In this document: positions 41,189-48,769 of the stretch, one piece after another
How the letters are laid out: every line of letters starts with the position of its first letter
Position numbering within the stretch: the stretch's first letter is position 1
Origin: Fibrobacter sp. UWR4
GTDB taxonomy: Bacteria; Fibrobacterota; Fibrobacteria; Fibrobacterales; Fibrobacteraceae
NCBI RefSeq assembly: GCF_003149045.1
Contig: NZ_QGDU01000013.1
Span: 1 to 64,000, forward strand
Direction of reading: 5' to 3'
DNA length: 64,000 bases
The notes under the pieces: generated by a model
The model's input: only the letters and a program-made list of their open reading frames with translations
The model's database searches: none
What the model was told of the DNA's origin: nothing
Position numbers and translations under genes: made by a program

Positions 41189-41950
41189 ATGGCTAAGATT
41201 AAAGTAAAGAACGCTAAGGAAATCGAACTGATTCGTGACGCAGGCGCACTTGCTGCAGAAACATTGATTCGCGCAGGTGAAATGTGCAAGCCCGGTGTAA
41301 GCACCCTGGAAATCGACGAGTTCATCGGTGACTACACCCGCCAGCACAAGGGCATCTCCGCATGCAAAGGCTATCACGGTTATCCTCGTTACGCATGCAT
41401 TAGCATCAACGAAGTGGTCTGCCACGGCATCCCCAACGCAAACACCATCCTGAAGGATGGAGACATCGTAAATATCGACATCACCACCATCCTCCAAGGT
41501 TATCACGGCGACACTTCCGCCATGTTCTGCGTAGGCAAGGTAAGCAAGTTGGCACAGGAACTGGTGGACACCGCCAAGTTCGCCATGGAAGAAGGTATCC
41601 GCGCCGCAGGCGAACAGGGTGCACGCTGGTACGACATTGGTAACGCCATCCAGGACATTGCCGACGAGCACGGCTTTAGCGTGGTCCAGGACTACTGCGG
41701 TCACGGTATCGGTCGCGGATTCCACGAAGACCCGCTGGTTTTCCATTTCCGTAACAACGAATACCCCCAGTTCATTGAAGTGGGGAATGTATTCACCGTT
41801 GAACCCATGCTGAATTCCGGCCGTCCAGGCACCAAGACTCTGTCCGATGGCTGGACCGCAGTGACCCGCGACGGATCCTTGAGCGCCCAGTGGGAACACA
41901 CCGTGGTACGCACCAAGGATGGCATTGAAATTCTGACGCTGCCCCGCTAA
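41189..41950 (+). CDS. map: Methionine aminopeptidase, type I
   Basis: Removes the initiator methionine. It has 253 residues, normal for type I without extension. The metal ligands are in place: two Asp in NIDITTILQGYHGDTSAMF, His in GHGIGRGFHEDP, Glu in FTVEPML and Glu in QWEHTVV. The next gene's ATG overlaps its TAA by one base. Confidence 0.95.
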   Translation: MAKIKVKNAKEIELIRDAGALAAETLIRAGEMCKPGVSTLEIDEFIGDYTRQHKGISACKGYHGYPRYACISINEVVCHGIPNANTILKDGDIVNIDITTILQGYHGDTSAMFCVGKVSKLAQELVDTAKFAMEEGIRAAGEQGARWYDIGNAIQDIADEHGFSVVQDYCGHGIGRGFHEDPLVFHFRNNEYPQFIEVGNVFTVEPMLNSGRPGTKTLSDGWTAVTRDGSLSAQWEHTVVRTKDGIEILTLPR

Positions 41951-42285
41951 TGTCCTTACTGTCAAACATCAGGGATAAGGCCGTCGAGAAGTTTGTACGG
42001 AATCACGAACTGGTCAAGAGGTTCGGTGAAATCCAGACTGTTTCTATCGACTCCGAGCAGGGCATCATCGATGTCACCGTTCTTCTCCACGGGGAAATCG
42101 CCCCCATTTCTTTCCGCGGGTTCTACTACCTGGATGACGCCCAATCCGGCGCAGACCTTGTAGTCCGAAAAATTACCTGCGAAAGGATCTGGATTAACGA
42201 AGCCCTGGATTACTGGCTCGGCGACAGAACCTTAAGATATAACGTGCCTGGACTTGCCGGCGGCATTGCAAAGATCCTGTTTTAA
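41950..42285 (+). CDS. Small conserved-looking protein, unknown function
   Basis: 111 residues, no signal peptide or membrane helix. The middle is beta-rich (IQTVSIDSEQGIIDVTVLLHGE, PISFRGFYYLD) and the end is amphipathic (EALDYWLGDRTLRYNVPG). It overlaps map by one base and is probably co-translated. No family recognised. Confidence 0.7.
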   Translation: MSLLSNIRDKAVEKFVRNHELVKRFGEIQTVSIDSEQGIIDVTVLLHGEIAPISFRGFYYLDDAQSGADLVVRKITCERIWINEALDYWLGDRTLRYNVPGLAGGIAKILF

Positions 42286-42295
42286 TATATTATAG

Positions 42296-42319
42296 AGCAT
42301 GTTCACAAGAGCATGCTTT
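42296..42319 (+). terminator. Terminator after map operon
   Basis: AGCATG and CATGCT pair around a 10-base loop, followed by seven T. The stem is short (6 bp). Confidence 0.65.
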
Positions 42320-42332
42320 TTTTGAGGCCATT

Positions 42333-42959
42333 ATGGAAAACAAGAAAGAAACAGCAGACAAGCTGAAGGAAAAGATCACCAATCTCCTCCTGGACGTCAT
42401 TACGGACATTCCGGAATCGCTGTACGAAAAATCCGACGAACAAGCCGTAAAGGTAAGGAAACTGATAACCCAGGCATCCCTGAAGGCTTCCGCCGTCAGT
42501 GCCACTCTTTCTGTTCCCGCAGGTCTCACCGGCGTGCTGACATCCATCCCGGACATCGTTGCCGTCTGGCGCATCCAGGCCCAGCTGGTGGCAGATATTG
42601 CGGCTACCTACGGAAAGATCGGTCTTCTCAGTCGCGAAGCTATGATCTGGTGTCTGTTCCGCCATAGTGCCGCCTCCCTCATGCGCGACGTGGTTGTCCG
42701 TACCGGCAGCCGCCTGGTGGTGCAGAAGCTGTCCCTGACCGCCCTCCAGAAAATTGTACAGAAGATCGGCCTCAAGGTTTCCACCAAGTTCATCGGGCGT
42801 GCAGCCCTCCGCGCCATCCCCGCCATCGGAGCCCTGGGTAACGGAGCCTATACCTATTATGATACTACCGAAGTCGGCAAGACTGCAGATTCCTACTTCA
42901 AGGCTCTTGCAGACCAACCACCTGCTGTGGAAGAAGCTGAAGTCGTCCAGGAAAAGTAG
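42333..42959 (+). CDS. EcsC-like helical protein
   Basis: 208 residues. The centre (ASLKASAVSATLSVPAGLTG, SIPDIVAVWRIQAQLVADIAATYG, then AIPAIGALGNGAYTYYDT) has the hydrophobic helix pattern of EcsC-family proteins. These are membrane-associated; their molecular role is unclear. Polar, acidic ends flank the domain. A terminator lies on each side, so it is a single-gene unit. Confidence 0.65.
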   Translation: MENKKETADKLKEKITNLLLDVITDIPESLYEKSDEQAVKVRKLITQASLKASAVSATLSVPAGLTGVLTSIPDIVAVWRIQAQLVADIAATYGKIGLLSREAMIWCLFRHSAASLMRDVVVRTGSRLVVQKLSLTALQKIVQKIGLKVSTKFIGRAALRAIPAIGALGNGAYTYYDTTEVGKTADSYFKALADQPPAVEEAEVVQEK

Positions 42960-43002
42960 ACGAAAAATCCCCTCATTTTTATAAAAAACAAGCATTTTTA
43001 AG

Positions 43003-43030
43003 AAAACCAGGGCATTACGCCCTGGTTTTT
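43003..43030 (+). terminator. Terminator after the EcsC-like gene
   Basis: AAAACCAGGGC (43003-43013) pairs with GCCCTGGTTTT (43019-43029) around ATTAC. Confidence 0.9.
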
Positions 43031-43062
43031 CCCGTTTCAGTACATCCCCAAAGCCCCCGCCC

Positions 43063-43093
43063 TTGACCCCTCCCCTATTTTTTTCTATCTTTG
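43063..43093 (+). promoter_or_regulatory. Promoter of fusA (TTG / TAnnTTTG type)
   Basis: TTGACC (43063-43068), 17 bp, TATCTTTG (43086-43093). The start codon is 43 bases further on. One of the clearest promoters in the window. Confidence 0.75.
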
Positions 43094-43135
43094 GGCGCAA
43101 CTCAAATAAACATCAACTCCATTTGTGGAATAACT

Positions 43136-45265
43136 ATGAAAAACATTACTACCCACAGAAATATTGGTATTTCTGCACACATCGACTCCGGTAAGACCAC
43201 TCTTACCGAACGTATCCTCTACTACACCAAGCGTATTCACGCTATCCACGAAGTTCGTGGTAAGGACGGCGTCGGTGCCACGATGGACTCCATGGAACTC
43301 GAACGCGAACGCGGCATCACCATTCAGTCTGCTGCTACCTTCGCAAGCTGGACCCACACCAAGTCTGGTGAAGCTGACACCATCAACATTATCGATACCC
43401 CGGGGCACGTGGACTTCACTATCGAAGTTGAACGTTCTCTCCGTGTGCTTGACGGTGCTATCCTCGTTCTTACCGGCGTGGAAGGCGTTCAGTCTCAGTC
43501 TATTACCGTTGACCGTCAGATGAAGCGTTACCACGTACCGCGCGTCGTGTTCGTCAACAAGTGCGACCGTTCCGGTGCAAATCCGCTCCGCGTTGCTGTG
43601 ATGCTCAAGGAAAAGCTGAACCACAAGCCCTGCGTCATGCAGATTCCTATCGGTCTGGAAGACCAGCTGAAGGGTGTGGTCGACCTCGTCGAAATGAAGG
43701 CCTACTACTTCGAAGGCGCCAACGGCGACGACATGATCGAAAAGGAAATTCCGGCTGAACTGGCTGACCAGGCTCAGGAATACCGTGAAAAGCTCGTTGA
43801 CTGCTGCGCAGACTACAACGACGAAATCATGGAAATGGCTATGGAAGGCAAGTACGGTGTCGACGAAATCGACAAGGCCCTCATCAAGAAGACCATCCGC
43901 GAAGCTACCATTTCTCTCGAAGTCACTCCGGTGTTCATGGGTTCCGCTCACAAGAACATTGGTATCCAGAAGCTCCTGGACGGTGTCGTGGACTACCTCC
44001 CGAACCCGCAGGAAGTCGAAAACAAGGCTCTCGACCTGAACAACAACGAAGCTGAAGTTATCCTCAAGTCCGAAGACAACGAACCCATGGTTTCCTACGC
44101 ATTTAAGCTGGTGAACGACCGCTACGGTCAGTTGACCTACATCCGCGTCTACCAGGGTGTGATCAAGAAGGGTGACATGATCACCAACATCTCCACTGGC
44201 AAGAAGGTTTCCGTTGGCCGTCTCGTTCGTATGCACGCTGACGAAATGGTGGATATCACCGAAGCTGGTGCAGGCGACATCGTTGCTCTGTTCGGTATTG
44301 ACTGCGCATCCGGTACTACCTTTACCGATGGCAAGAACAATTACAACATGACCTCCATGCACGTTCCTAACCCGGTTATCGAATTGGTGATCGAAGCTAA
44401 GAACCGTGACGACCTGGACAACATGTCCAAGGCTCTGAACCGCTTCACTAAGGAAGACCCCACATTCCAGGTCGAAGTGAACAAGGAATCTGGCGAAACC
44501 ATCATCAAGGGTATGGGCGAACTTCACCTCGACGTTTACATCGAACGTATGCGTCGTGAATACAAGGTTGACGTTCAGACTGGTGCTCCGCAGGTTGCAT
44601 ACCGCGAAACCATCACTCGCGCTTCCAAGTTCGACTACACCCACAAGAAGCAGACCGGTGGTAGCGGTCAGTACGCTAAGGTCGTCGGTGAAATGCGTCC
44701 GATGGCTGTGGAAGGCGACTCCGAAAAGGTTTACAACTTCATCAACTCCGTCGTTGGCGGCCGTATTCCTAAGGAATACATCCCGTCCTGCGATAAGGGC
44801 TTCCAGAGCTGCATGGCTGCAGGTTCCTTGATCGGCTTCCCGGTCGTTGGTATCGAAATGGACGTCCAGGATGGTGCATTCCACCCGGTTGACTCTTCTG
44901 ATATGGCCTTCCAGGTTGCTGCTCGTATGGCTTTCCGCGAAGCTTTCGCTAAGGCTGGCGCTCAGATCCTCGAACCGATCATGAAGGTTGAAATCCAGAC
45001 CCCGACCGAATTCCAGGGTTCCGTTGTTGGTAACGTTTCTCAGCGTCGTGGTACCATCGCTGGTACTAACGAAGAACTGGGCATGACCACCATCACCGCT
45101 GAAGTTCCGCTTTCCGAAATGTTCGGTTATGCAACTGACCTGCGTTCTATGACCCAGGGTAAGGCAGAATTCACCATGGAATTCTGCAAGTACTCTCCGG
45201 TTCCGCGCAACATTCAGGAAGAACTCATCAAGAAGTACGGCGACAAGGCTGGCGCACGCGCTTAA
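43136..45265 (+). CDS. fusA: Elongation factor G (mitochondrial/EFG1-like type)
   Basis: Translocation GTPase of 709 residues. GTPase motifs: AHIDSGKTT (P-loop), [10 protein letters not shown] (switch I), DTPGHVDF (switch II), [10 protein letters not shown]. Domains II-V follow, with [21 protein letters not shown] in domain IV and QRRGTIAGT near the end. Ser in AHIDSGKT, where classical bacterial EF-G usually has Ala, recalls mitochondrial EFG1 and the spirochaete/planctomycete-type EFG1. It stands alone, not in a str operon. Codon use is strongly biased (many GCT, GGT) compared with its neighbours, as expected for high expression. ATG 43136 was chosen over GTG 43091, which would add unrelated residues. 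Confidence 0.95.
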   Translation: MKNITTHRNIGISAHIDSGKTTLTERILYYTKRIHAIHEVRGKDGVGATMDSMELERERGITIQSAATFASWTHTKSGEADTINIIDTPGHVDFTIEVERSLRVLDGAILVLTGVEGVQSQSITVDRQMKRYHVPRVVFVNKCDRSGANPLRVAVMLKEKLNHKPCVMQIPIGLEDQLKGVVDLVEMKAYYFEGANGDDMIEKEIPAELADQAQEYREKLVDCCADYNDEIMEMAMEGKYGVDEIDKALIKKTIREATISLEVTPVFMGSAHKNIGIQKLLDGVVDYLPNPQEVENKALDLNNNEAEVILKSEDNEPMVSYAFKLVNDRYGQLTYIRVYQGVIKKGDMITNISTGKKVSVGRLVRMHADEMVDITEAGAGDIVALFGIDCASGTTFTDGKNNYNMTSMHVPNPVIELVIEAKNRDDLDNMSKALNRFTKEDPTFQVEVNKESGETIIKGMGELHLDVYIERMRREYKVDVQTGAPQVAYRETITRASKFDYTHKKQTGGSGQYAKVVGEMRPMAVEGDSEKVYNFINSVVGGRIPKEYIPSCDKGFQSCMAAGSLIGFPVVGIEMDVQDGAFHPVDSSDMAFQVAARMAFREAFAKAGAQILEPIMKVEIQTPTEFQGSVVGNVSQRRGTIAGTNEELGMTTITAEVPLSEMFGYATDLRSMTQGKAEFTMEFCKYSPVPRNIQEELIKKYGDKAGARA

Positions 45266-45320
45266 CCTGACCGCATGGGCTAAGGCTGGATAGAACCTCT
45301 CGTAAGCCCATGCTCTCGCA

Positions 45321-45358
45321 AAAACAAAACGACCGGGTCATACCGGTCGTTTTGTTTT
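45321..45358 (+). terminator. Terminator 1 after fusA
   Basis: AAAACAAAACGACCGG (45321-45336) pairs with CCGGTCGTTTTGTTTT (45343-45358): 16 bp, the strongest of the three. Confidence 0.92.
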
Positions 45359-45426
45359 GCTCACGGGGAGACCGCATGGGCTAAGGCAGGATAAAAACTC
45401 TCGTAGGCCCATGCTCTCGTAAGCAA

Positions 45427-45458
45427 AAAAAGACCTCGGTGAAAACCGGGGTCTTTTT
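45427..45458 (+). terminator. Terminator 2 after fusA
   Basis: AAAAAGACCTCGGT (45427-45440) pairs with ACCGGGGTCTTTTT (45445-45458), with one mismatch. Confidence 0.88.
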
Positions 45459-45496
45459 GCTCACGATATGACCGCAAACTCGGCGGCATATAGAAG

Positions 45497-45530
45497 AAGT
45501 CCCGCGATCACTCGCGGGACTTTTTTTTGT
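45497..45530 (+). terminator. Terminator 3 after fusA
   Basis: AAGTCCCGCGA (45497-45507) pairs with TCGCGGGACTT (45512-45522), then TTTTTT. Confidence 0.9.
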
Positions 45531-45552
45531 TTTTCACGTCGTACACAACACA

Positions 45553-45580
45553 AGGAGACATCCTTTTTACCAAGGGTCTC
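45553..45580. repeat. Isolated hairpin
   Basis: GGAGAC-at-CCTT pairs with AAGG-GTCTCC around TTTACC. No T run follows, so it is not an obvious terminator. Confidence 0.5.
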
Positions 45581-45589
45581 CATAATAAG

Positions 45590-45795
45590 GAAAAGAACCC
45601 TGCGAGTCTAGCCCGCAGGGTTCAGTGGAATTAGAAGAGAACAAGTGTGCTTCCTACCTAATCTACTCCGCGGTTAGAGGCCGGCATCCCGTCTCGAAAA
45701 CCAGAATAGGTTGGAAGCACGTTCTTAATATACCTACCAATCACCCCGCAAGGAGATTTTTTCACAAACAGGCTGTTCCCAGAAAAAACATTCCA
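45590..45795 (-). ncRNA. Candidate structured RNA
   Basis: On the minus strand a possible -10 (TATACT, 45807-45802) is followed by about 200 nt with a long stem, GTGCTTCC-a-ACCTA (45722-45709) with TAGGT-a-GGAAGCAC (45661-45648), and a terminator hairpin (AACCCTGCG/CGCAGGGTT, 45623-45597) before TTCTTTTCC. The stem loop encloses a GC-rich core with CCGCGG. It matches no RNA family I know; RNase P, SRP, tmRNA and 6S landmarks were looked for and not found. Confidence 0.4.
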
Positions 45796-45823
45796 ATATA
45801 GAGTATATGTTTTTTCCGAGCCT

Positions 45824-46033
45824 TTTACCCATAAATAAAGATAATATAAGGATCTTATAGGTAAATTCACATACAAATTAACACAATAACTTGTAAATCC
45901 TTAACTTTTTTACCCATAAGTTCGGCACTACACGATTTTTATGGGTAGCATACGAAGTTTCTTTTTAACTGCAATTCTTTTTTGGAGAAAATTTACCTAT
46001 AAGCCTCCCTTTTACAACTGATTTATAGGTAAT
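45824..46033. repeat. Three phased inverted-repeat pairs (TTTACCyATAA / TTATrGGTAAA)
   Basis: Left arms TTTACCCATAA (45824), TTTACCCATAA (45909) and TTTACCTATAA (45992) each face a right arm: TTATAGGTAAA (45855), TTTATGGGTA (45938), TTTATAGGTAA (46022). The arms are about 30 bp apart, and units repeat every 83-85 bp. In pairs 2 and 3 the variable base changes on both arms together (C/G, T/A). It lies just beyond the 3' end of mazG and overlaps the possible -35 of the candidate RNA. Confidence 0.8.
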
Positions 46034-46038
46034 TTCTG

Positions 46039-46845
46039 TCAAGACCTAGCCGTTTTAACTTTCGCTTCCCGCCACAGTTCCTGGAGGCGTTCCGGAGTTT
46101 CCTCCTTCATCTCCTTGCCCTCGGCGCGGGCAAGTTCCTCCACGATGCGGAAGCGTTTCTCGAACTTGGAATTGGCCCGTTCCAGCGCAAGTGCGGCATT
46201 GAACCCGCAATGACGGGCCACGTTCACCAGGCTGAACAAAATATCGCCGAACTCATCTTCCATGCGGTCCACATTGGGATTTTCCGCAGAGGCCGCTTGC
46301 ATTTCGGAACGGAATTCGCTAAATTCTTCTACGGCCTTATTGAACACAGGTTCCGCCTCGATCCAGTCAAAGCCCACCTTTGCTGCACGGCGTTGTATTT
46401 CCTGGGCACGGGCCAGCGTGGGCATGCTCCGGCTTACTTTATCCATAGCGGACTTCCCCGCCATATCCTGATTATTCTTTTCCGCAGCCTTGATGCGTTC
46501 CCAGCGTCGGGTGACCTCGCTTGCGTCGTCCACCTTTGCATCGCCAAAAACATGAGGGTGACGACGGATCATCTTTTCGCAGATTCCCTGCACCACATCG
46601 TCAATACTGAAATCGCCAGATTCCTTTGCGACCTGTGAGTGAAATACCACCTGGAAGAGAACGTCTCCCAGTTCTTCCGCCATGTGGACCTTGTCGTTGG
46701 CCTGAGCAGCATCGATGTATTCGTGGGATTCTTCGACCAGATACGGGAGCAGGGATTGATGAGTTTGCTTGCGGTCCCAGGGGCAGCCATTTTCCGAGCG
46801 GAGAGTGGCCATAATATTCACAAGATCTTGAAAGGAATACTTCAT
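46039..46845 (-). CDS. mazG: Nucleoside triphosphate pyrophosphohydrolase MazG
   Basis: House-cleaning enzyme hydrolysing NTPs and dNTPs to monophosphate and pyrophosphate. It has 268 residues with two MazG domains. The first carries RSENGCPWDRKQTHQSL, LVEESHEYIDA and ELGDVLFQVVFH with the EExxE/ExxD metal ligands; the second carries FDWIEAEPVFNKAVEEFSE and EDEFGDILFSLVNVAR. ATG 46845 was chosen by alignment with family N-termini; its start codon touches that of dprA (46846) on the other strand. Confidence 0.93.
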   Translation of the reverse strand: MKYSFQDLVNIMATLRSENGCPWDRKQTHQSLLPYLVEESHEYIDAAQANDKVHMAEELGDVLFQVVFHSQVAKESGDFSIDDVVQGICEKMIRRHPHVFGDAKVDDASEVTRRWERIKAAEKNNQDMAGKSAMDKVSRSMPTLARAQEIQRRAAKVGFDWIEAEPVFNKAVEEFSEFRSEMQAASAENPNVDRMEDEFGDILFSLVNVARHCGFNAALALERANSKFEKRFRIVEELARAEGKEMKEETPERLQELWREAKVKTARS

Positions 46846-47826
46846 ATGCACAAAGATAATTTTTTTGACTTTGATGACGCAAAAATCACAACGCACGAAA
46901 TAAAAAGAAATGAAGGCAAGGACATTCTTGAAATCCGGGAAGACAAGTTTCCCTTGATGCTTCGTGAATCCAGGCTCAGGCCAAAGCAGCTGTACTACAG
47001 GGGAACGCTTCCTCCAGCAGGCTACATCGGGGTCGGCATGGTAGGGACAAGACGCCCCAGCAGTTCCGCACGGGAACTATGCCGCAGGCTAGTCCGTTCC
47101 CTGCAGGGCACGAAAGCGGTTGTAGTCTCGGGGCTCGCCCAGGGCATCGACAGCTACTGTCACGAGGCAGCCCTGGATGCAGGAATCCCTACGGTAGCAG
47201 TCATCGCCCAAGGTCTGGAGGCACCCCTAAGTGGAGACCGGAAGGTACTGGCCCAGCGGATCATTGACGCAGGCGGTACCATTGTCACGGAGTATCCAGG
47301 AGACGCCCCCAGCTATCGTGGGACATTCCCCGCCAGGAACCGCATCATCAGCGGTATGAGTCGGGCCATAGTTCTCGTCCAGAGCAAGACCAAGGGCGGC
47401 GCCCTGATTACCGCAGACTATTGCCTCCAGGAGGGAAAGTTGCTGCTGGCAGTTCCCGGGGACTTCGACAGTGAAGTTTCCAGCGGTCCGAACCTTTACC
47501 TGGACCAGGGGAAGGCAAGGTCCGTTTTTAGGCCCGAAAGCCTGCCTCTGGTGGCAGGAATTTCCAAAGACCTGTCCTTGGACGGCAAAAGTCCTGCAGG
47601 GGCTACAATAAGCCTTTCTGGCCTTACACAGGTCGGGTGCCAGCTCTCCCAGGACGCCACCGAACTTTTCAAACGGTTCAAAGGTTTTAGAAAGACTTTT
47701 TCAGAAATTCAAGACGAATGTAACTTTAAGACTGGCAACATTTTAGCTATATTAACGGAACTCGAGATTGCCGGTCTGGTAGAAACTCGGGACAACTTCC
47801 AGTTTTATTTTAGCGGGAGCAACTAG
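46846..47826 (+). CDS. dprA: DNA processing protein DprA/Smf
   Basis: Loads RecA on incoming single-stranded DNA in natural transformation; also present in many non-competent bacteria. It has 326 residues. Rossmann-like core: QLYYRGTLPPA, VGMVGTRRPSSSARE, VVSGLAQGIDSYCHEAAL, FPARNRIISGMSRAIVLVQ, SGALITA-like GGALITADYCLQ and AVPGDFDS. A winged-helix-like end follows (KTFSEIQDECNFKTGNILAILTELEIAGLV). AAGGA lies about 9 bases before ATG 46846, inside antisense mazG. No other competence gene is in the window. Confidence 0.92.
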   Translation: MHKDNFFDFDDAKITTHEIKRNEGKDILEIREDKFPLMLRESRLRPKQLYYRGTLPPAGYIGVGMVGTRRPSSSARELCRRLVRSLQGTKAVVVSGLAQGIDSYCHEAALDAGIPTVAVIAQGLEAPLSGDRKVLAQRIIDAGGTIVTEYPGDAPSYRGTFPARNRIISGMSRAIVLVQSKTKGGALITADYCLQEGKLLLAVPGDFDSEVSSGPNLYLDQGKARSVFRPESLPLVAGISKDLSLDGKSPAGATISLSGLTQVGCQLSQDATELFKRFKGFRKTFSEIQDECNFKTGNILAILTELEIAGLVETRDNFQFYFSGSN

Positions 47827-47827
47827 A

Positions 47828-48109
47828 TTGAGCAAGCGTCTCTTCATTTCTCTTCTGGTACTGACGTTGGCTACCATTGTGGTAGTTTTCTCTCTGGTAT
47901 TCGGAAAGAATAGCATTAGACAGCAGCGCAGGCTCACCCGCGAAATCACAAGCTACCAGACCACCATCGACTCGCTCCAAAAGATCATCGACGAAAGGAA
48001 CGTTACTATCCAAAGACTTAGAAGCGATTCCCTGTATATCGAGGAACAATTGCGAGTCAAGTACGGAATGAGCCGCCAGGGCGAACGAGTCTTTCAATTC
48101 ATCAAGTAA
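47828..48109 (+). CDS. DivIC/FtsB-like septum initiator protein
   Basis: 93 residues. A short N-terminus, one membrane helix (about 5-25, LFISLLVLTLATIVVVFSLVF), a coiled coil (about 30-75) and an end EEQLRVKYGMSRQGERVFQF, which is the usual DivIC/FtsB finish. Such proteins link FtsL and FtsQ in the divisome. TTG 47828 is supported by GGGAG eight bases upstream. It follows dprA by one base. Confidence 0.85.
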   Translation: MSKRLFISLLVLTLATIVVVFSLVFGKNSIRQQRRLTREITSYQTTIDSLQKIIDERNVTIQRLRSDSLYIEEQLRVKYGMSRQGERVFQFIK

Positions 48110-48325
48110 TCCCCACTGCCCACCACCGCAGCGTCCGTTGCGCGGCATTTCTTTAGTTCCTCCCTCCGCTCGGCCTTTGGCCTCACCCGCTTCGCGGAGT
48201 CGGTCAGCCCTAAAAAACGCTCGCTCCACTCCCGCTGCTCCCCTTTTTTCCCACATGTCAGGAAAAATCAGGGGCACGTCGATGCCGTTTCCAAAGAACG
48301 TCGGGACGTATCTTGAAATATCTTG
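48110..48325. other. Intergenic region before the 150-bp repeats
   Basis: About 215 bp without a gene. It contains CTCGGCCTTTGGCC and CCCGCTTCGCGG small palindromes, and GACGTTCT/AGAACGTC-like parts near 48293-48330 that partly resemble the repeat unit that follows. Confidence 0.5.
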
Positions 48326-48763
48326 ACGTTCTTTCGGGAAACACAAAAAGGGCTGCGGTAGCGGAGGAACTGGGTATTAGCAAGGAGTGAGTCCGCCGAA
48401 GGCGGGTGTAGCGAAGCGGAGCCTCACGACGGCTAATGACCCAGGCCGTAGCGATAGCAGGCTAGCAACCACCACACGTTCTTTCGGGAACAAAACAAGC
48501 GCCTGCGATAGCGGAGGAACTGGGTATTAGCAAGGAGTGAGTCCGCCGAAGGCGGGTGTAGCGAAGCGGAGCCTCACAACGGCTAATGACCCAGGCCGTA
48601 GCGACAGCAGGCTAGCAACCACCACACGTTCTTTCGGGAACAAAACAAGCGCCTGCGATAGCGGAGGAACTGGGTATTAGCAAGGAGTGAGTCCGCCGAA
48701 GGCGGGTGTAGCGAAGCGGAGCCTCACAACGGCTAATGACCCAGGCCGTAGCGATAGCAGGCA
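48326..48763. repeat. Three 150-bp tandem repeats
   Basis: Units start at ACGTTCTTTCGGGAA at 48326, 48476 and 48626, a period of exactly 150 bp. The last is cut at about 48763 by the end of the RND gene. Units 2 and 3 are almost identical, unit 1 differs more near its start. Each can fold into one long branched hairpin: CCTGC/GCAGG, CTGGGT/ACCCAG, TTAGC/GCTAA, GTGAG/CTCAC and CCGCC-gaa-GGCGG. No protein is encoded. Confidence 0.9.
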
Positions 48764-48769
48764 CCCACA

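Larger units (their letters stand above)
45268..45531 (+). repeat. Repeated hairpin-plus-terminator units downstream of fusA
   Basis: Two units about 101 bp apart each carry GCATGGGCT (45273, 45374) with an inverted GCCCATGC (45306-45313, 45407-45414), then CTCTCG and a terminator. A third, diverged unit starts at about 45467 with TGACCGCA and ends in another terminator. The three terminators differ in sequence. Confidence 0.75.

Noticed and set aside
45648-45722. 6S RNA, SRP RNA, RNase P RNA or tmRNA
   Set aside because: CCGCGG in the core recalls 6S, but the surrounding pattern does not fit. The SRP tetraloop region, RNase P conserved blocks and the tmRNA tRNA-like end were not found.
45658-45876. 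72-codon frame on the minus strand
   Set aside because: It runs through the phased inverted repeats and the long RNA stem, has no ribosome binding site and an odd residue composition. The sequence is better explained as non-coding.
45824-46033. DnaA-box cluster / replication origin
   Set aside because: The motif TTATrGGTAA differs from TTATNCACA at key positions, and dnaA, dnaN, gidA or parAB genes are not nearby.
48326-48763. CRISPR array
   Set aside because: The repeated unit is 150 bp with no short repeat/variable spacer pattern, and no cas gene is in the window.
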